A stretch of 64,000 nucleotides of DNA from Brevundimonas sp. A19_0 (GCF_017744255.1 NZ_JAGHQP010000014.1:1-64000); one strand, 5' to 3'; positions 1-9,313 are shown, counted from the stretch's first letter. Notes: generated by a model not told the origin, from the letters alone. Program-made: numbers and translations.

Positions 1-94
1 AGTCCGCCCCCCAGCACACCGGCCCCGCCGATGATGCGTGGGACGCGAAGCGCACTCTTTTGCTGGGCGGGGCCGGTGTGCTGGGGGGCGGACT
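1..94. repeat. Perfect 29-bp inverted repeat at window edge
   Basis: Bases 1-29 are the exact reverse complement of bases 66-94, with a 36-base spacer. The right arm lies in a glycine-rich coding stretch. A perfect foldback of this length beginning at base 1 is typical of chimeric or foldback joins at contig ends, so an assembly artefact is the simplest reading. A genuine hairpin cannot be excluded from this window alone. Confidence 0.85.
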
Positions 95-752
95 GGCGGG
101 GGTAGTCGGAGGGCTGATCTACGGCCTGATCGCGGTCGCCCATCCCCTGCAGCCCGGCATGGGGTCGGGCTCGATCCTGCTGGTGCTGGTGTGGCTGACG
201 ACGGTCGTCGCCCTTATGGGCGGGGCGGCGGTGGGCCTCGGCATGGCCGCGACCGGCCTCGGACGGCGCGAGCCCAGCCCCTGGATCATCTTCGGCGGCG
301 CGCTGGGCGGCATGGTCGTCGGCGGAGCGGTCAAGCTGCTGGGCATCGACGCCTTCAACCTGCTGGTGGGTCGCTCGCCGGGAGACATCACCGGAGGGAT
401 GGAGGGCTTCCTCCTGGGCGGCGCCATCGGGCTCGGCCTATGGCTGGGGGCGCGGGGGCGTCAGCCGGTCCCCCTGCGGCGCTGCATGATCACGGCCGGT
501 GTCACGGCGGCCGTGGCCGGGATGGCCATCCCCCTGTTCGGGGGCCGGCTGATGGGTGGCAGTCTGGACCTGCTGGCGAAGACCTTCCCCGAATCGCAGC
601 TGCAACTGGGCATGATCGGAAGCTGGTTCGGCGAGGCCGGCTTTGGTCCGATCGCCCAGAGCGTCACGGGCGGCCTCGAGGGCCTGCTGTTCGGCCCCTG
701 CGTCGTCGGCGCCATGATCCTGTCCCGCCGCGCCATGCGGGGCGAGGGTTAG
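3..752 (+). CDS. Hypothetical glycine-rich multi-pass membrane protein, 5' partial
   Basis: I do not recognise this family. The frame is open back to the window edge, so the true start is probably outside; TTG at 60 is the first possible start inside. The protein has at least five hydrophobic segments rich in Gly-xxx-Gly spacing (for example GGALGGMVVGGAV and FLLGGAIGLGLWLG), as in packed glycine-zipper helices. No catalytic motif is visible. The stop overlaps the lpxB stop by four bases on the opposite strand, so the two genes converge. The first 30 or so codons lie in the edge inverted repeat and may be unreliable. An inner-membrane location is inferred from hydrophobicity only. Confidence 0.55.
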   Translation, partial: SAPQHTGPADDAWDAKRTLLLGGAGVLGGGLAGVVGGLIYGLIAVAHPLQPGMGSGSILLVLVWLTTVVALMGGAAVGLGMAATGLGRREPSPWIIFGGALGGMVVGGAVKLLGIDAFNLLVGRSPGDITGGMEGFLLGGAIGLGLWLGARGRQPVPLRRCMITAGVTAAVAGMAIPLFGGRLMGGSLDLLAKTFPESQLQLGMIGSWFGEAGFGPIAQSVTGGLEGLLFGPCVVGAMILSRRAMRGEG

Positions 753-1918
753 GGCCGACCGCGTCCTTCGATCACATCCAGCACCGCCTCCGCAGCAATC
801 TCGGACGGGTCGCGCCCTTCGCGGCCCATGAGGTCGAGGGCGGCGGTCTGGCGGCGGGCCTGGTCGGCACGGGCCGCCGGGTCCTGCAGCAAACGCTCGA
901 CCGCCGCGACCAGCTTGTCGGGGGTGGCGTCGTTCTGGATGTACTCCGGGGCGATCTCCTCGTCGGCGGCGTGATTGAACAGGGTCGCGTACTTCCCGGT
1001 GAAGAAGGGCCGCATGATCGCATAGCTGAGCGGCTGGAAGCGGTAGGCGATGATCATGGGCGCCCCCGCCAGCGCCAGTTCGGTCGAGACCGTGCCGCTG
1101 GTGGCCAGCGCGACGCTCGCCGCCTTCATGGCCGCGTATTTGTCGTCTTCCTCGACCAGATGCACCTTGTCGGGCATGGCGTTCAGGCGCTCACGGACGT
1201 CGGCGGCCACGGTGCCAGCCACCACGGCGGCGACCTCCAGATCGGGGTGGAGCGCCTTGAGCCGCCCGATGGTCTCGGCGTAGACCGGCGTCATCAGGCG
1301 GATTTCCGACGGGCGGCTGCCGGGCAGGACCAGCAGCAGAGGGGCGTCCGGCGCCATCCCGCGCGCGGCCCGGAAGGCGGCCGGGTCGGCACCGGACATG
1401 TCGACGTGCAGGGCCTGCGAGCCGACCACCGTAGTGGGAAGGCCCTCGCGCTCGAACCACGGCGCATCGAAGGCATAGAGCGCCAGGAGGTGGTCGACCG
1501 CCGCGGCGAGCGTCCTGGCCCGACCGGGGCGCGAGGCCCAGACCTGGGGCCCGACATATTTGATCAGGGGCACATCCGGCATCAGCGCGCGCACCGCCTT
1601 GGCCACCCGGATAGTGAAGCCCCAGCTGTCGATCAGGATCACGGCGTCAGGCCGCTCGCGGTCGGCCAACGCCGCCGTATCGGCCACCCGCTGCTTGACC
1701 AGCCCATAGGCCTTGAGGCCCTCGAGCCAGCCGTGGATCGACAGGTCGGCGATGTCGAACGGGCTGACGATGCCCTCGGCTGCCATCCGGGGCCCACCCA
1801 CACCAACAAGGGTCAGATCATCGCCCAGCCGTCGCTTCAGGGCCTTGGCCAGACCTGCCCCCAGCGCATCGCCCGAAGCCTCGGCGGCCACCAGCATGAC
1901 CTTCAGCGGGCGCGTCAC
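749..1918 (-). CDS. lpxB: Lipid-A-disaccharide synthase
   Basis: LpxB condenses UDP-2,3-diacylglucosamine with lipid X to give the beta-1,6-linked lipid A disaccharide, at the inner face of the cytoplasmic membrane. The 389-residue length is normal. The N-terminal VAAEASGD motif (about residues 10-17), the VGPQVWASRPGR segment and the VLPGSRPSEI motif near residue 200 are typical of this GT-B (GT19) family. Its ATG overlaps the lpxI stop by four bases (ATGA), so the pair is probably translationally coupled. It is the last gene of the envelope run, directly after the enzyme that makes one of its substrates. I see nothing odd. Confidence 0.95.
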   Translation of the reverse strand: MTRPLKVMLVAAEASGDALGAGLAKALKRRLGDDLTLVGVGGPRMAAEGIVSPFDIADLSIHGWLEGLKAYGLVKQRVADTAALADRERPDAVILIDSWGFTIRVAKAVRALMPDVPLIKYVGPQVWASRPGRARTLAAAVDHLLALYAFDAPWFEREGLPTTVVGSQALHVDMSGADPAAFRAARGMAPDAPLLLVLPGSRPSEIRLMTPVYAETIGRLKALHPDLEVAAVVAGTVAADVRERLNAMPDKVHLVEEDDKYAAMKAASVALATSGTVSTELALAGAPMIIAYRFQPLSYAIMRPFFTGKYATLFNHAADEEIAPEYIQNDATPDKLVAAVERLLQDPAARADQARRQTAALDLMGREGRDPSEIAAEAVLDVIEGRGRP

Positions 1919-2754
1919 TGCCCTTCCCCCCAGATGAACAGGCCCAGCCGGTCGGCTGTCTCGATCATGGCGGCCCGGTCGATCAGGATCAGGCGTCTGG
2001 CCTGTCCGCCCACGCCAGCGAGGCCCGCTTCCGCCGCCAGCTCGAGCGTGCGGGCGCCCATGACCGGCATGTCGACCCGCAGGTCCTGGATGGGCTTGGG
2101 CGCCTTCCCGAGCGCGCCCTTCGGCAGGGACGGATTACCCCGGAGATCGGCCGGGAGGCCTGCGACCCGCCGCAGCATGGCGTCGGTGCCCTCCTGGGCC
2201 TCCACGGCGAGCACCAGTCCGTCACAGACGACCGCGCCCTGGCCGATATCCAGTTCCCCCGACTTTTCCGCGACATGCAGCGCCTTCCTGAGGTCGGAAA
2301 GCTGGTCTTCGGTCGGCTGGATGCGCCCCAGCGCACCGGCCGGCAGGGTCTCGCCGCCCAGAATGTCGTCCGCCCCCTCGACCGCGAATCCCTCGGCCTC
2401 GAAGATCGACAGGATCTTGCGCAGCAGGGCGTCGTCGCCTTTGGTGGCCGCCGCAACGATGCCGGGCAGCAGGGTCGCGCCCTTGAAGTCGGGGCGCAGG
2501 GTCTTGAAGTCGGGCCGGTTGACCGTGCCGGCCAGACAGACCGCCTGACAGCAGGCGCCCTTCATTTCCGACAGGATACGACCGATCTCGGCCATGCCGG
2601 CCTCGATGCCGGGATAGCGCGCCAGATGGGCATCGGCGAAGCCGGCCAGGCGGATGACGTGTACCGCACGACCTTCGGCCTCGCAGCGCGCCGCGACGGC
2701 CAGTGGCAGGGCCCCGCCCCCGGCGATCAGGCCCAGCTTGCCCCGCGGTGCCAC
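1915..2754 (-). CDS. lpxI: UDP-2,3-diacylglucosamine pyrophosphatase LpxI
   Basis: LpxI (DUF1009 family) hydrolyses UDP-2,3-diacylglucosamine to lipid X and UMP. It replaces LpxH in most alphaproteobacteria. The start is the GTG two bases after the lpxA stop, giving 279 residues beginning VAPRGKLGLIAGGGALP, which matches the family's usual size and N-terminus. A longer open frame reaches 2940, but its extra residues are a shadow of lpxA. A GAGG sequence in the lpxA tail is a plausible ribosome binding site. The position between lpxA and lpxB fits the pathway order. No LpxH-like metallophosphatase is seen in the window. Confidence 0.93.
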   Translation of the reverse strand: MAPRGKLGLIAGGGALPLAVAARCEAEGRAVHVIRLAGFADAHLARYPGIEAGMAEIGRILSEMKGACCQAVCLAGTVNRPDFKTLRPDFKGATLLPGIVAAATKGDDALLRKILSIFEAEGFAVEGADDILGGETLPAGALGRIQPTEDQLSDLRKALHVAEKSGELDIGQGAVVCDGLVLAVEAQEGTDAMLRRVAGLPADLRGNPSLPKGALGKAPKPIQDLRVDMPVMGARTLELAAEAGLAGVGGQARRLILIDRAAMIETADRLGLFIWGEGQ

Positions 2755-2755
2755 C

Positions 2756-3544
2756 TCAGTCCTCGGGCAGGCAGAGGGGCCGCCGCGTATCGCGCCGGAT
2801 GAAGGTGATGATCTCGACGATCTCGGGCAGGTCGGCATAGGTCTGTGCGGCCGCGTCGATGCGTTGGGCGAAGGGCTGGTCCTTACGCTCGAACAGGTCG
2901 CGATAGGCCGCCAGCAGGCGCCGGACGGCGGCCTTGTCATAGCCCTTGCGCTTCAGCCCGATCAGATTAAGGCCACGCAGACGGGCATGATTGCCCCAGG
3001 CCGAGCCATAGGGAATGACGTCCCGCGTGACCGCCGCCAGACCGCCGACAATGGCGCCCTGCCCCACCCGGCCGAACTGGTGCACCGCCGACAGGCCACC
3101 CAGGAAGACCCGGTCGCCGATCTCGGCATGGCCGCCCAGGGTGGCGTTGTTGGCGAAGGTGATGTTGCTGCCGACGATACAGTCGTGGCCGACGTGGGCC
3201 CCGGTCATGAACAGATTGTCCGAGCCGATGATCGTCTCGCCGCTGCCCTGGGGCGTGCCGCGGTTGAAAGTGGAGTGCTCGCGGATGGTGTTGCGCGCGC
3301 CGATCTTCAGGGTGACCCGCTCGCCCTTGTAGCCGGTGTGCTGCGGGTCGCCGCCGATCACGGCGAAGGGGTGGATGACCGTGCCGGTTCCGACGGTCGT
3401 GTCGCGCGGGATCACCACATGGCTGACCAGGCGCACCCCGGCCTCCAGCGTGACGCCGGGACCCACCGTGCACCAGGGGCCGACCTCGACGTCGTCCGCA
3501 ATCACGGCACCGGCGTCGACCAGGGCTGTGGCATGGATGGACAT
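2756..3544 (-). CDS. lpxA: Acyl-ACP--UDP-N-acetylglucosamine O-acyltransferase
   Basis: LpxA performs the first step of lipid A synthesis, adding a 3-hydroxyacyl chain from acyl carrier protein to UDP-GlcNAc. The 262-residue sequence is a left-handed beta-helix of hexapeptide repeats, with a helical C-terminal part. The GAHVGHDCIVG segment carries His117 and His120, which align with E. coli His122 and the catalytic His125. The start codon overlaps the fabZ stop by one base (TGATG), giving tight coupling. The conserved fabZ-lpxA pairing reflects a shared pool of 3-hydroxyacyl-ACP. Confidence 0.96.
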   Translation of the reverse strand: MSIHATALVDAGAVIADDVEVGPWCTVGPGVTLEAGVRLVSHVVIPRDTTVGTGTVIHPFAVIGGDPQHTGYKGERVTLKIGARNTIREHSTFNRGTPQGSGETIIGSDNLFMTGAHVGHDCIVGSNITFANNATLGGHAEIGDRVFLGGLSAVHQFGRVGQGAIVGGLAAVTRDVIPYGSAWGNHARLRGLNLIGLKRKGYDKAAVRRLLAAYRDLFERKDQPFAQRIDAAAQTYADLPEIVEIITFIRRDTRRPLCLPED

Positions 3545-4005
3545 CAGCGGATCGGCTGTTCGACGGTGGACGCCATGGCGGCGAAGTCGGCTTCGGCCGC
3601 CAGCTTGCCGTCGATGAAGGTCTCGCCCCGGAATTTGAAGATGTCCCCGCGCTGTTTGGTGACCACCACCTTCATGTGCAGCTGGTCGCCCGGACGGGCG
3701 GGCTTGCGGAAGCGCACGCCGTCGATCGACATGAAGAGGATGACCTTGCCCTCGACAGAAATTTCCAGCGACTTGGACATCAGCAGGGCCCCGGTCTGGG
3801 CCATGGCCTCGACGATCAGCACGCCCGGCATGACCGGGTCGATCGGGAAGTGGCCGGGGAAGAAGGGCTCGTTATGGGTGACGTTCTTGATGCCGGTGAT
3901 CGAGGTACCGGCCACAAAGTCCTCGGCGCGATCGACCAGCAGGAAGGGGTAGCGATGGGGCAGCCGCCGCATCACCTCGGCATAGTCGATCCGGTCGTCG
4001 GCCAT
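3544..4005 (-). CDS. fabZ: 3-hydroxyacyl-ACP dehydratase FabZ
   Basis: FabZ dehydrates 3-hydroxyacyl-ACP to trans-2-enoyl-ACP in fatty acid elongation and competes with LpxA and LpxD for the same substrates. The hot-dog fold protein of 153 residues has the conserved LPHRYPFLLVD motif from residue 15. The catalytic His52 and Glu66 lie in GHFPIDPVMPG and VLIVEAMAQTG. It starts 12 bases after lpxD and overlaps lpxA by one base. Length and motifs are typical. Confidence 0.96.
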   Translation of the reverse strand: MADDRIDYAEVMRRLPHRYPFLLVDRAEDFVAGTSITGIKNVTHNEPFFPGHFPIDPVMPGVLIVEAMAQTGALLMSKSLEISVEGKVILFMSIDGVRFRKPARPGDQLHMKVVVTKQRGDIFKFRGETFIDGKLAAEADFAAMASTVEQPIR

Positions 4006-4017
4006 GGAATCCTCGTG

Positions 4018-5019
4018 TCAGCCCTTCGTCTTGCTGACCTGTTTGGCCAACCAGACGGCTTCACGCAAGGATTGACGCAGGGGTTTGGCGGGATAACCGG
4101 ACCAGGTCTCGCCCGGCGGGATGTCGGCCAGCACGCCGGCGCCGCCGGCCACACGGGCCCCTTCCCCGATGGTGATGTGGTCGCCAATCCCGGCCCGTCC
4201 GCCGAACATGACGTTGTCACCGACCGTCACGGAGCCCGAGATTCCGGTGTGCGCGGCCAGAAGACCATTGCGGCCGATGGTAACGTTGTGGGCGATCTGG
4301 ACCAGATTATCGATCTTGGAATTCTCGCCGATGACCGTGTCATCAAAGGCGCCGCGATCGATGCAGCTGTTGGCGCCGACGGTCACGCCATCCTGAAGGA
4401 TAACCCGTCCCAGCTGGGGAATGTCGACGGGGCCGGACCGTGAGGGCGCCGCCCCGAACCCGGCCTCGCCGATCCGCGCGCCCGCCAGAATGCGGACCCG
4501 GTCGCCGATCAAGGCATGGGACAGGCTGACCAGCGGGCCGATCTGGCAGTTGCGGCCGATCTGCACTCCGGCACCGACCACGGTATTGGCCCCGATCCGG
4601 GTGCCCCGGCCGATACTGACACCGGGTCCCAGCACCACACCGGGTTCGATGACGACACCGTCGTCTTCCAGCCAGGCCGGAGGGCCGGCCTGCGGGTCCA
4701 GCGCATGGGGACGATGCAGCAGGTCCGCCGCCCGCGCCCAGGCCGCCTGGACCTCGGGCGACACGATGACCGCAGCGCCCGCAGGGGCTTCATCCACGAG
4801 GGCTTCGGACAGCACAACGGCCCCGGCGCGGGTCTCGGCCAGGGCCGTCTTGTGTCGACGGTCGGACAGGAAGCTCAGGTCCGACGGCCCCGCTCGGTTG
4901 AGGGGCGCGACGCCGGCGATTGGCACATCACCGCCCCGCACGACCCGGCCACCAATGGCGGCGGCCAGATCGTCGACCGTCCGCTGGGGGAGGGTCTGAA
5001 AGAAGCGGGCGTCCGGCAT
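4018..5019 (-). CDS. lpxD: UDP-3-O-acylglucosamine N-acyltransferase
   Basis: LpxD adds the second hydroxyacyl chain, at the 2-amino group, of the lipid A precursor. An N-terminal uridine-binding domain (about residues 1-105) is followed by hexapeptide left-handed beta-helix repeats (about 120-300). The QIAHNVTIG segment contains His244, equivalent to the catalytic His239 of the E. coli enzyme. The length of 333 residues is normal. It lies between the chaperone gene skp and fabZ, spaced by 16 and 12 bases, in the widely conserved bamA-skp-lpxD-fabZ-lpxA order. Confidence 0.96.
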   Translation of the reverse strand: MPDARFFQTLPQRTVDDLAAAIGGRVVRGGDVPIAGVAPLNRAGPSDLSFLSDRRHKTALAETRAGAVVLSEALVDEAPAGAAVIVSPEVQAAWARAADLLHRPHALDPQAGPPAWLEDDGVVIEPGVVLGPGVSIGRGTRIGANTVVGAGVQIGRNCQIGPLVSLSHALIGDRVRILAGARIGEAGFGAAPSRSGPVDIPQLGRVILQDGVTVGANSCIDRGAFDDTVIGENSKIDNLVQIAHNVTIGRNGLLAAHTGISGSVTVGDNVMFGGRAGIGDHITIGEGARVAGGAGVLADIPPGETWSGYPAKPLRQSLREAVWLAKQVSKTKG

Positions 5020-5035
5020 CCCTGCCCTTCGGCTA

Positions 5036-5635
5036 TTATTGCTGGGGCTGCTGGACCGGCACCGGCATGCGGTTGAAGGACAGCGACGGCAGCTGCGCGT
5101 TCAGGCGCTGGATCACCATGTCGGTGATGTCCATCTGCGGATTGGCCTGATAGACGGTCTCGCCGCTGATCAGGATGCCACAGCCACGCTCCTGGTAGAC
5201 AGCGACGAGGATGGGGTCGATGGCGCGGGCGATCGCGGCACGCTGCTGCGACAGGGTGTATTCCAGTTCCTGGCCGCGGGTCTGTTCCAGTTGCTCGGCC
5301 TCGGCAATGCGCTGCTGCACGGCCTGGCTGCGCTGGGCGAACTCTTCCTGGGGGATGGTGCCGCGGCCTTGCTGCAGCGCCTGGATCTCGGTGCTGATGG
5401 CCTGGCCATAGGGGGCCAGCTCGTTGATGACCTCGTCGGTCAGACGGCGCATGCCTTGTTGCACAGACTGTCCGACAGTGGACTGCACCATCAGACGGGC
5501 ATTGCTGTAGACGCACAGGCCAGGGATGACCGGACCGGGGTTCTGCGGACCGGCAGCCTGGGCCAGGACCGGCGACGCCGTCAGGGTGGCCAGGGCAACA
5601 GCGGCGATTGCGAACAGTTTCATGGTTTTACTCAT
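5036..5635 (-). CDS. skp: Skp/OmpH family periplasmic chaperone
   Basis: Skp-type proteins hold unfolded outer-membrane proteins in the periplasm and pass them to BamA. The 199-residue protein has an N-terminal signal peptide ending near ASPVLAQA and then a long helical, Gln/Glu/Ala-rich section (about residues 60-145) that would form the coiled-coil tentacles. The C-terminal part holds the strand-rich body. Two cysteines (in GLCVYSN and ERGCGIL) could form a disulfide. This is inference. Placement between bamA and lpxD is the usual one. The family is divergent in sequence, so the call leans partly on context. Confidence 0.88.
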   Translation of the reverse strand: MSKTMKLFAIAAVALATLTASPVLAQAAGPQNPGPVIPGLCVYSNARLMVQSTVGQSVQQGMRRLTDEVINELAPYGQAISTEIQALQQGRGTIPQEEFAQRSQAVQQRIAEAEQLEQTRGQELEYTLSQQRAAIARAIDPILVAVYQERGCGILISGETVYQANPQMDITDMVIQRLNAQLPSLSFNRMPVPVQQPQQ

Positions 5636-5660
5636 TCAGCGGCGTCGGAAGTGACGCCTT

Positions 5661-8099
5661 CTAGAACTGGGTGGAAGTCGAGAAGCGGAAGCCCTCGGTC
5701 TTGTCGTAATCCTCGTGGGCGAAGATCTTGGAGATATCGAACCGGATCGGTCCGACCGGCGCGCGCCAGTGAATGCTGATGCCGGCCGACCCGCGAATGG
5801 CGAGATCGTCAACGATACGGGCATTCCGCAGGCCTGTGACGGGATCGAACAGATACCGGTCGTCCAGCACGCCGACCGTGCCCACGTCGGTGAACACCGA
5901 GGTGCGGATGCCGTATTCCTCCGGCAGGCCGTTGGGGACGGTCATCTCCAGCGTACCGATCACGTAGAAATTGCCGCCGAGGGCGTCAGTCGTGAGCGTG
6001 TCACGCGGGCCGAGGCCGGCGGTCTCGAAGCCCCGGAAGCTGTTGCCGCCCTTGAAGAAGCGGTCATTGATCCGGACCGGGTCGCCCCCCCAACCCGAGA
6101 CGTACCCGGTCTGGAACTGGGCGGTGACAACCCACTCGGGACGGACGCCCCAGTAGGCGGACGCTTCGGCCTCGGTACGCAGATAGTTCACGTCGCCGCC
6201 CAGGCCTGCAAGGTCCTGACGCAGGGTGCCGACCCAGCCGCGGGTCGGCCGCACCGGATCGTTCCGGCGGTCGACCAGAATGGTGTAGCCCGCCGAGGAG
6301 TTCACGAACGAACCGACCTGGTCGCAGAGGGCCGACGAACCCTGCCCCGAGCTGCAGAAGCTGCTCGGGACGATCACTTCGTCCGCCTTCAGGAAGTAGC
6401 GGGTGCTGAGCAGGGTGTAGCCGTTCAGCGGATAGGACAGACGCAGCCCGGCCCCGGTCGAGCGGTAATCGTAGGACGAGAACTCGCTCAGATCATAGCG
6501 CGAGTGGAACAGGTCGAAACCGGCCCGGAGGTCACGGCCCATGAACTTCGGCTCGGTGAAGCGGAAGTCTAGGTTCTGGCGCAGCGAGCCCCATTCGATG
6601 CGCGCGACCACCGACTGGCCGCGGCCGCGGAAATTGCGCTCTGAAATGCCCAGGTTCACCACGAAGGAGTCGACCGAGCTGAAGCCGGCGCCCACCGAGA
6701 GCTCGCCGGTCGGCTGTTCCTCGACGGTCACATTGACGACCGAACGATCCGGCGCCGATCCGCGGACCTCTTCGACCGTCACCTCCTTGAAGAAGCCGAG
6801 GCCACGCAGGTTGTTGCGCGACCGCTCGACCAGAGTGCGGTTGAAGGCGTCCCCTTCGGTCAGCGCCAGTTCGCGACGAATGACCGGGTCAATGGTGCGG
6901 GTATTGCCGATCACATTGATGCGCTCCACGTAGACGCGCTGACCCTCGCGGACGTTGAAGGTCACATCAACAGTATCGGTTTCGGGGTTCGGACGATAGC
7001 TGGGCGTGATCTCGACGAAGGCATAGCCGGCCGAACCGGCAGCATAGGTCAGGGTATCGACCGCCTCCTCGATCTTGGCGCTCTCGTACAGATCCCCTTC
7101 GTGGATCGGGATGATCAGCTTGAGGAAGTCGGCATTCAGGCGGTCGTTTTCGGTAACCACATCCACGGTGCCGAAATTGTAGCGATCCCCCTCGTCGACC
7201 GTCAGGCTGATCGAGAAGGCGCTGCCGTCCGGCACCAGCTCCGCAACCGCCGACACAACGCGGAAGTCGTAGTAGCCCCGGTTGGTGTAGAATTCGCGCA
7301 GCTGCTCGCGGTCGTAGTCCAGACGATTGGGATCGTAGTTGTCGTTGCTGGTGAACAGGCGCCACCAGCGAGACTGTTTCGAAACCATGACCTCGCGCAG
7401 TTCGCCGTCGGAGAAGGCCTGGTTGCCGATAAAGGTGATGGCCTGCAGGCCGGTCTCGGGGCCCTCGTCAATCTCGAAGATGACGTCGACGCGGTTCTGC
7501 TCCAGCTGGACGATCTTGGGCGTCACGCTGGCCGAGATACGACCGGACAGGCGGTACAGCTCGACGATCTTGCCGACATCTTCCTGAACGCGGGCGCGGG
7601 TGTAGATGCCACGCGGGCGGATGGTGACTTCCTCGCTGAGCTTGTCGTCGCCCAGGGCGCCGTTCCCCTCGAAGATCACCTGGTTGATGATCGGGTTCTC
7701 GACCACCTCGACGATCAGCACGCCGTTCTGGACACCCATCTGGACATCGGCGAACAGGCCGGTGCGTGACAGGGTCCGCACGGCCACGTCCAGTACGACC
7801 GGATCGACCGTGTCGCCCGGACGGATGGGCAGGTAGGACAGCACCGTCGCGTCCTCGATCCGCAGGTTGCTGCCGCGCACCTCGATGGCGGTGACCAGTA
7901 CCCGGTCGTCGCCGGCGGGGTCCTGGGCGGTCTGCTGGACATCAGTGGTCGGAGGCGGGGCCTCCTGGGCCAGGGCAGGCCCGGCCAGGCCGGCGGCGAG
8001 CACGAGCGCCACGGCACTTGCACGACCGGTAAAGGCAAAGGAGCGGGAAGAGGAAGTGTGGTGCATCACGGGTCCCATCGGGGGCTGGCGCCGGCTCAT
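5661..8099 (-). CDS. bamA: Outer membrane protein assembly factor BamA
   Basis: BamA is the central Omp85 protein that folds and inserts beta-barrels into the outer membrane. After a signal peptide (cleavage likely after GPALA) come tandem POTRA domains covering roughly the first half, then a 16-strand barrel ending in the typical terminal Phe (STSTQF). The ATG at 8099 is preferred because it overlaps the rseP stop by one base; a TTG lies one codon upstream and a further ATG lies at MHHTSSS, which would start closer to the hydrophobic core. At about 812 residues the size is normal. Downstream skp and lpx genes make it part of an envelope-assembly operon. Confidence 0.96.
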   Translation of the reverse strand: MSRRQPPMGPVMHHTSSSRSFAFTGRASAVALVLAAGLAGPALAQEAPPPTTDVQQTAQDPAGDDRVLVTAIEVRGSNLRIEDATVLSYLPIRPGDTVDPVVLDVAVRTLSRTGLFADVQMGVQNGVLIVEVVENPIINQVIFEGNGALGDDKLSEEVTIRPRGIYTRARVQEDVGKIVELYRLSGRISASVTPKIVQLEQNRVDVIFEIDEGPETGLQAITFIGNQAFSDGELREVMVSKQSRWWRLFTSNDNYDPNRLDYDREQLREFYTNRGYYDFRVVSAVAELVPDGSAFSISLTVDEGDRYNFGTVDVVTENDRLNADFLKLIIPIHEGDLYESAKIEEAVDTLTYAAGSAGYAFVEITPSYRPNPETDTVDVTFNVREGQRVYVERINVIGNTRTIDPVIRRELALTEGDAFNRTLVERSRNNLRGLGFFKEVTVEEVRGSAPDRSVVNVTVEEQPTGELSVGAGFSSVDSFVVNLGISERNFRGRGQSVVARIEWGSLRQNLDFRFTEPKFMGRDLRAGFDLFHSRYDLSEFSSYDYRSTGAGLRLSYPLNGYTLLSTRYFLKADEVIVPSSFCSSGQGSSALCDQVGSFVNSSAGYTILVDRRNDPVRPTRGWVGTLRQDLAGLGGDVNYLRTEAEASAYWGVRPEWVVTAQFQTGYVSGWGGDPVRINDRFFKGGNSFRGFETAGLGPRDTLTTDALGGNFYVIGTLEMTVPNGLPEEYGIRTSVFTDVGTVGVLDDRYLFDPVTGLRNARIVDDLAIRGSAGISIHWRAPVGPIRFDISKIFAHEDYDKTEGFRFSTSTQF

Positions 8100-9313
8100 C
8101 AAGCGAGCCCGCCGAGGAATTTGAACAGGTTCAGCTTTTGTAGATCGTTCCAGGTGGCGAACAACATCAAACAGGCCAGCAAAGCAAGACCGACCCTGAA
8201 TCCGGCCTCCTGATAACGTGCCGCGACAGGCTTCTTGGCAACAGCTTCATAGCCATAAAAAACCAGGTGACCCCCATCCAGGATCGGGATGGGCAACAGG
8301 TTTAGAAAGCCAATTCCGATCGAAAGTATGGCAGCAAAGCTGGCCATGGTCAGAACCAGGTTGAAAACGGTGGCGCCCGGGTCCGGATTGGCCTCAACCG
8401 CCGCATTGGTGAGCGCGCCTGAAGCCTTGGCGATGCCGATCGGTCCGCTCAGCTGGTCGCCGCTCTCGCGACCGGTGAAGATTCGCCCGATGTAGCGCAG
8501 GCTGGTCCCCAGCACGTCCGCCGTCTGGGAGACGCCCTCGCCCACGGCCGCCAGCGGGCCATAGCGGACGTGGCGGATCTCATCGACGGCCGGCAACAGC
8601 CCCAAACCGATGCGCCCGACCGAAATACGGCCCCCGACAGGATCAACCACCACCTCGCGCTCGGGCGTGGCGGTCAGGGTCACTTCGGCCCCGTCGCGCT
8701 CGACGAGGAAGCGCAGCTGGTCGCCGCTGCTCAGCGACACGATCCGGGTCACATCGCGAGAGTCGTCCACGCGACGGCCGTTGATGCCGGTGATCAGGTC
8801 CCCTTCACGGAAACCGGCAGCTGCAGCGGGGCTGCCCTCACTGACCTGGGCCACGCGAGCCGGCAGGATCTGCACGCCGATCAGCGAGAACAGCAGGGTG
8901 AAGATGAAGATGGCCAGCACGAAATTGGCCAGCGGCCCGGCGGCCACAACGAGGGCGCGCTGCCACACGGGTTTGAAATGATAGTAGTCCCGGAGCGCCG
9001 CCGGACCCTGCTCGGCGACGATGCGGCCCTTCAGTTCGGCGAGGCCGGCCTCGTCCGGCACGCTGGAGGGATCGAGATCGCCCGAGAATTTGACGTAGCC
9101 CCCCGCCGGGATCCAGCCGAGGCGCCATTCGGTGCCGTGTTTATCGGTACGGCTGAGCAGGGCACGGCCAAAGCCGATGGCAAAACGGTCGATCTTGACG
9201 CCAAAGGCCCGCGCGACAAGGAAATGGCCCAGTTCGTGGACCGTGACCACGACGGTCAGGACCAGCAGAAACGGCAGGACATAGAGCGGCACCTGCGCCA
9301 GAAACTCCAACAT
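8099..9313 (-). CDS. rseP: Site-2 intramembrane metalloprotease RseP/MmpA
   Basis: This is a zinc site-2 protease that cuts transmembrane substrates after a first cleavage. The Caulobacter counterpart, MmpA, degrades the polarity factor PodJ. The HELGH zinc motif is at residues 26-30 in the first membrane helix, and the NLLPIPILDGGH segment near residue 350 carries the third zinc ligand. A PDZ domain with EGSPAAAAGFREGD lies between them. At 404 residues it has one PDZ-like region visible, fewer than the two in E. coli RseP. It sits between dxr and bamA, as in Caulobacter. Substrates cannot be inferred from sequence. Confidence 0.94.
   Translation of the reverse strand: MLEFLAQVPLYVLPFLLVLTVVVTVHELGHFLVARAFGVKIDRFAIGFGRALLSRTDKHGTEWRLGWIPAGGYVKFSGDLDPSSVPDEAGLAELKGRIVAEQGPAALRDYYHFKPVWQRALVVAAGPLANFVLAIFIFTLLFSLIGVQILPARVAQVSEGSPAAAAGFREGDLITGINGRRVDDSRDVTRIVSLSSGDQLRFLVERDGAEVTLTATPEREVVVDPVGGRISVGRIGLGLLPAVDEIRHVRYGPLAAVGEGVSQTADVLGTSLRYIGRIFTGRESGDQLSGPIGIAKASGALTNAAVEANPDPGATVFNLVLTMASFAAILSIGIGFLNLLPIPILDGGHLVFYGYEAVAKKPVAARYQEAGFRVGLALLACLMLFATWNDLQKLNLFKFLGGLA

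Noticed and set aside
38..2548. 836-codon plus-strand frame over lpxB and lpxI
   Set aside because: It is Arg/Gly/Pro-rich, has no family pattern and lies entirely opposite two well-supported genes. Such long shadows are expected in GC-rich DNA.
2755..2940. Upstream extension of lpxI
   Set aside because: It is the second frame of lpxA; the GTG at 2754 gives the family N-terminus and length.
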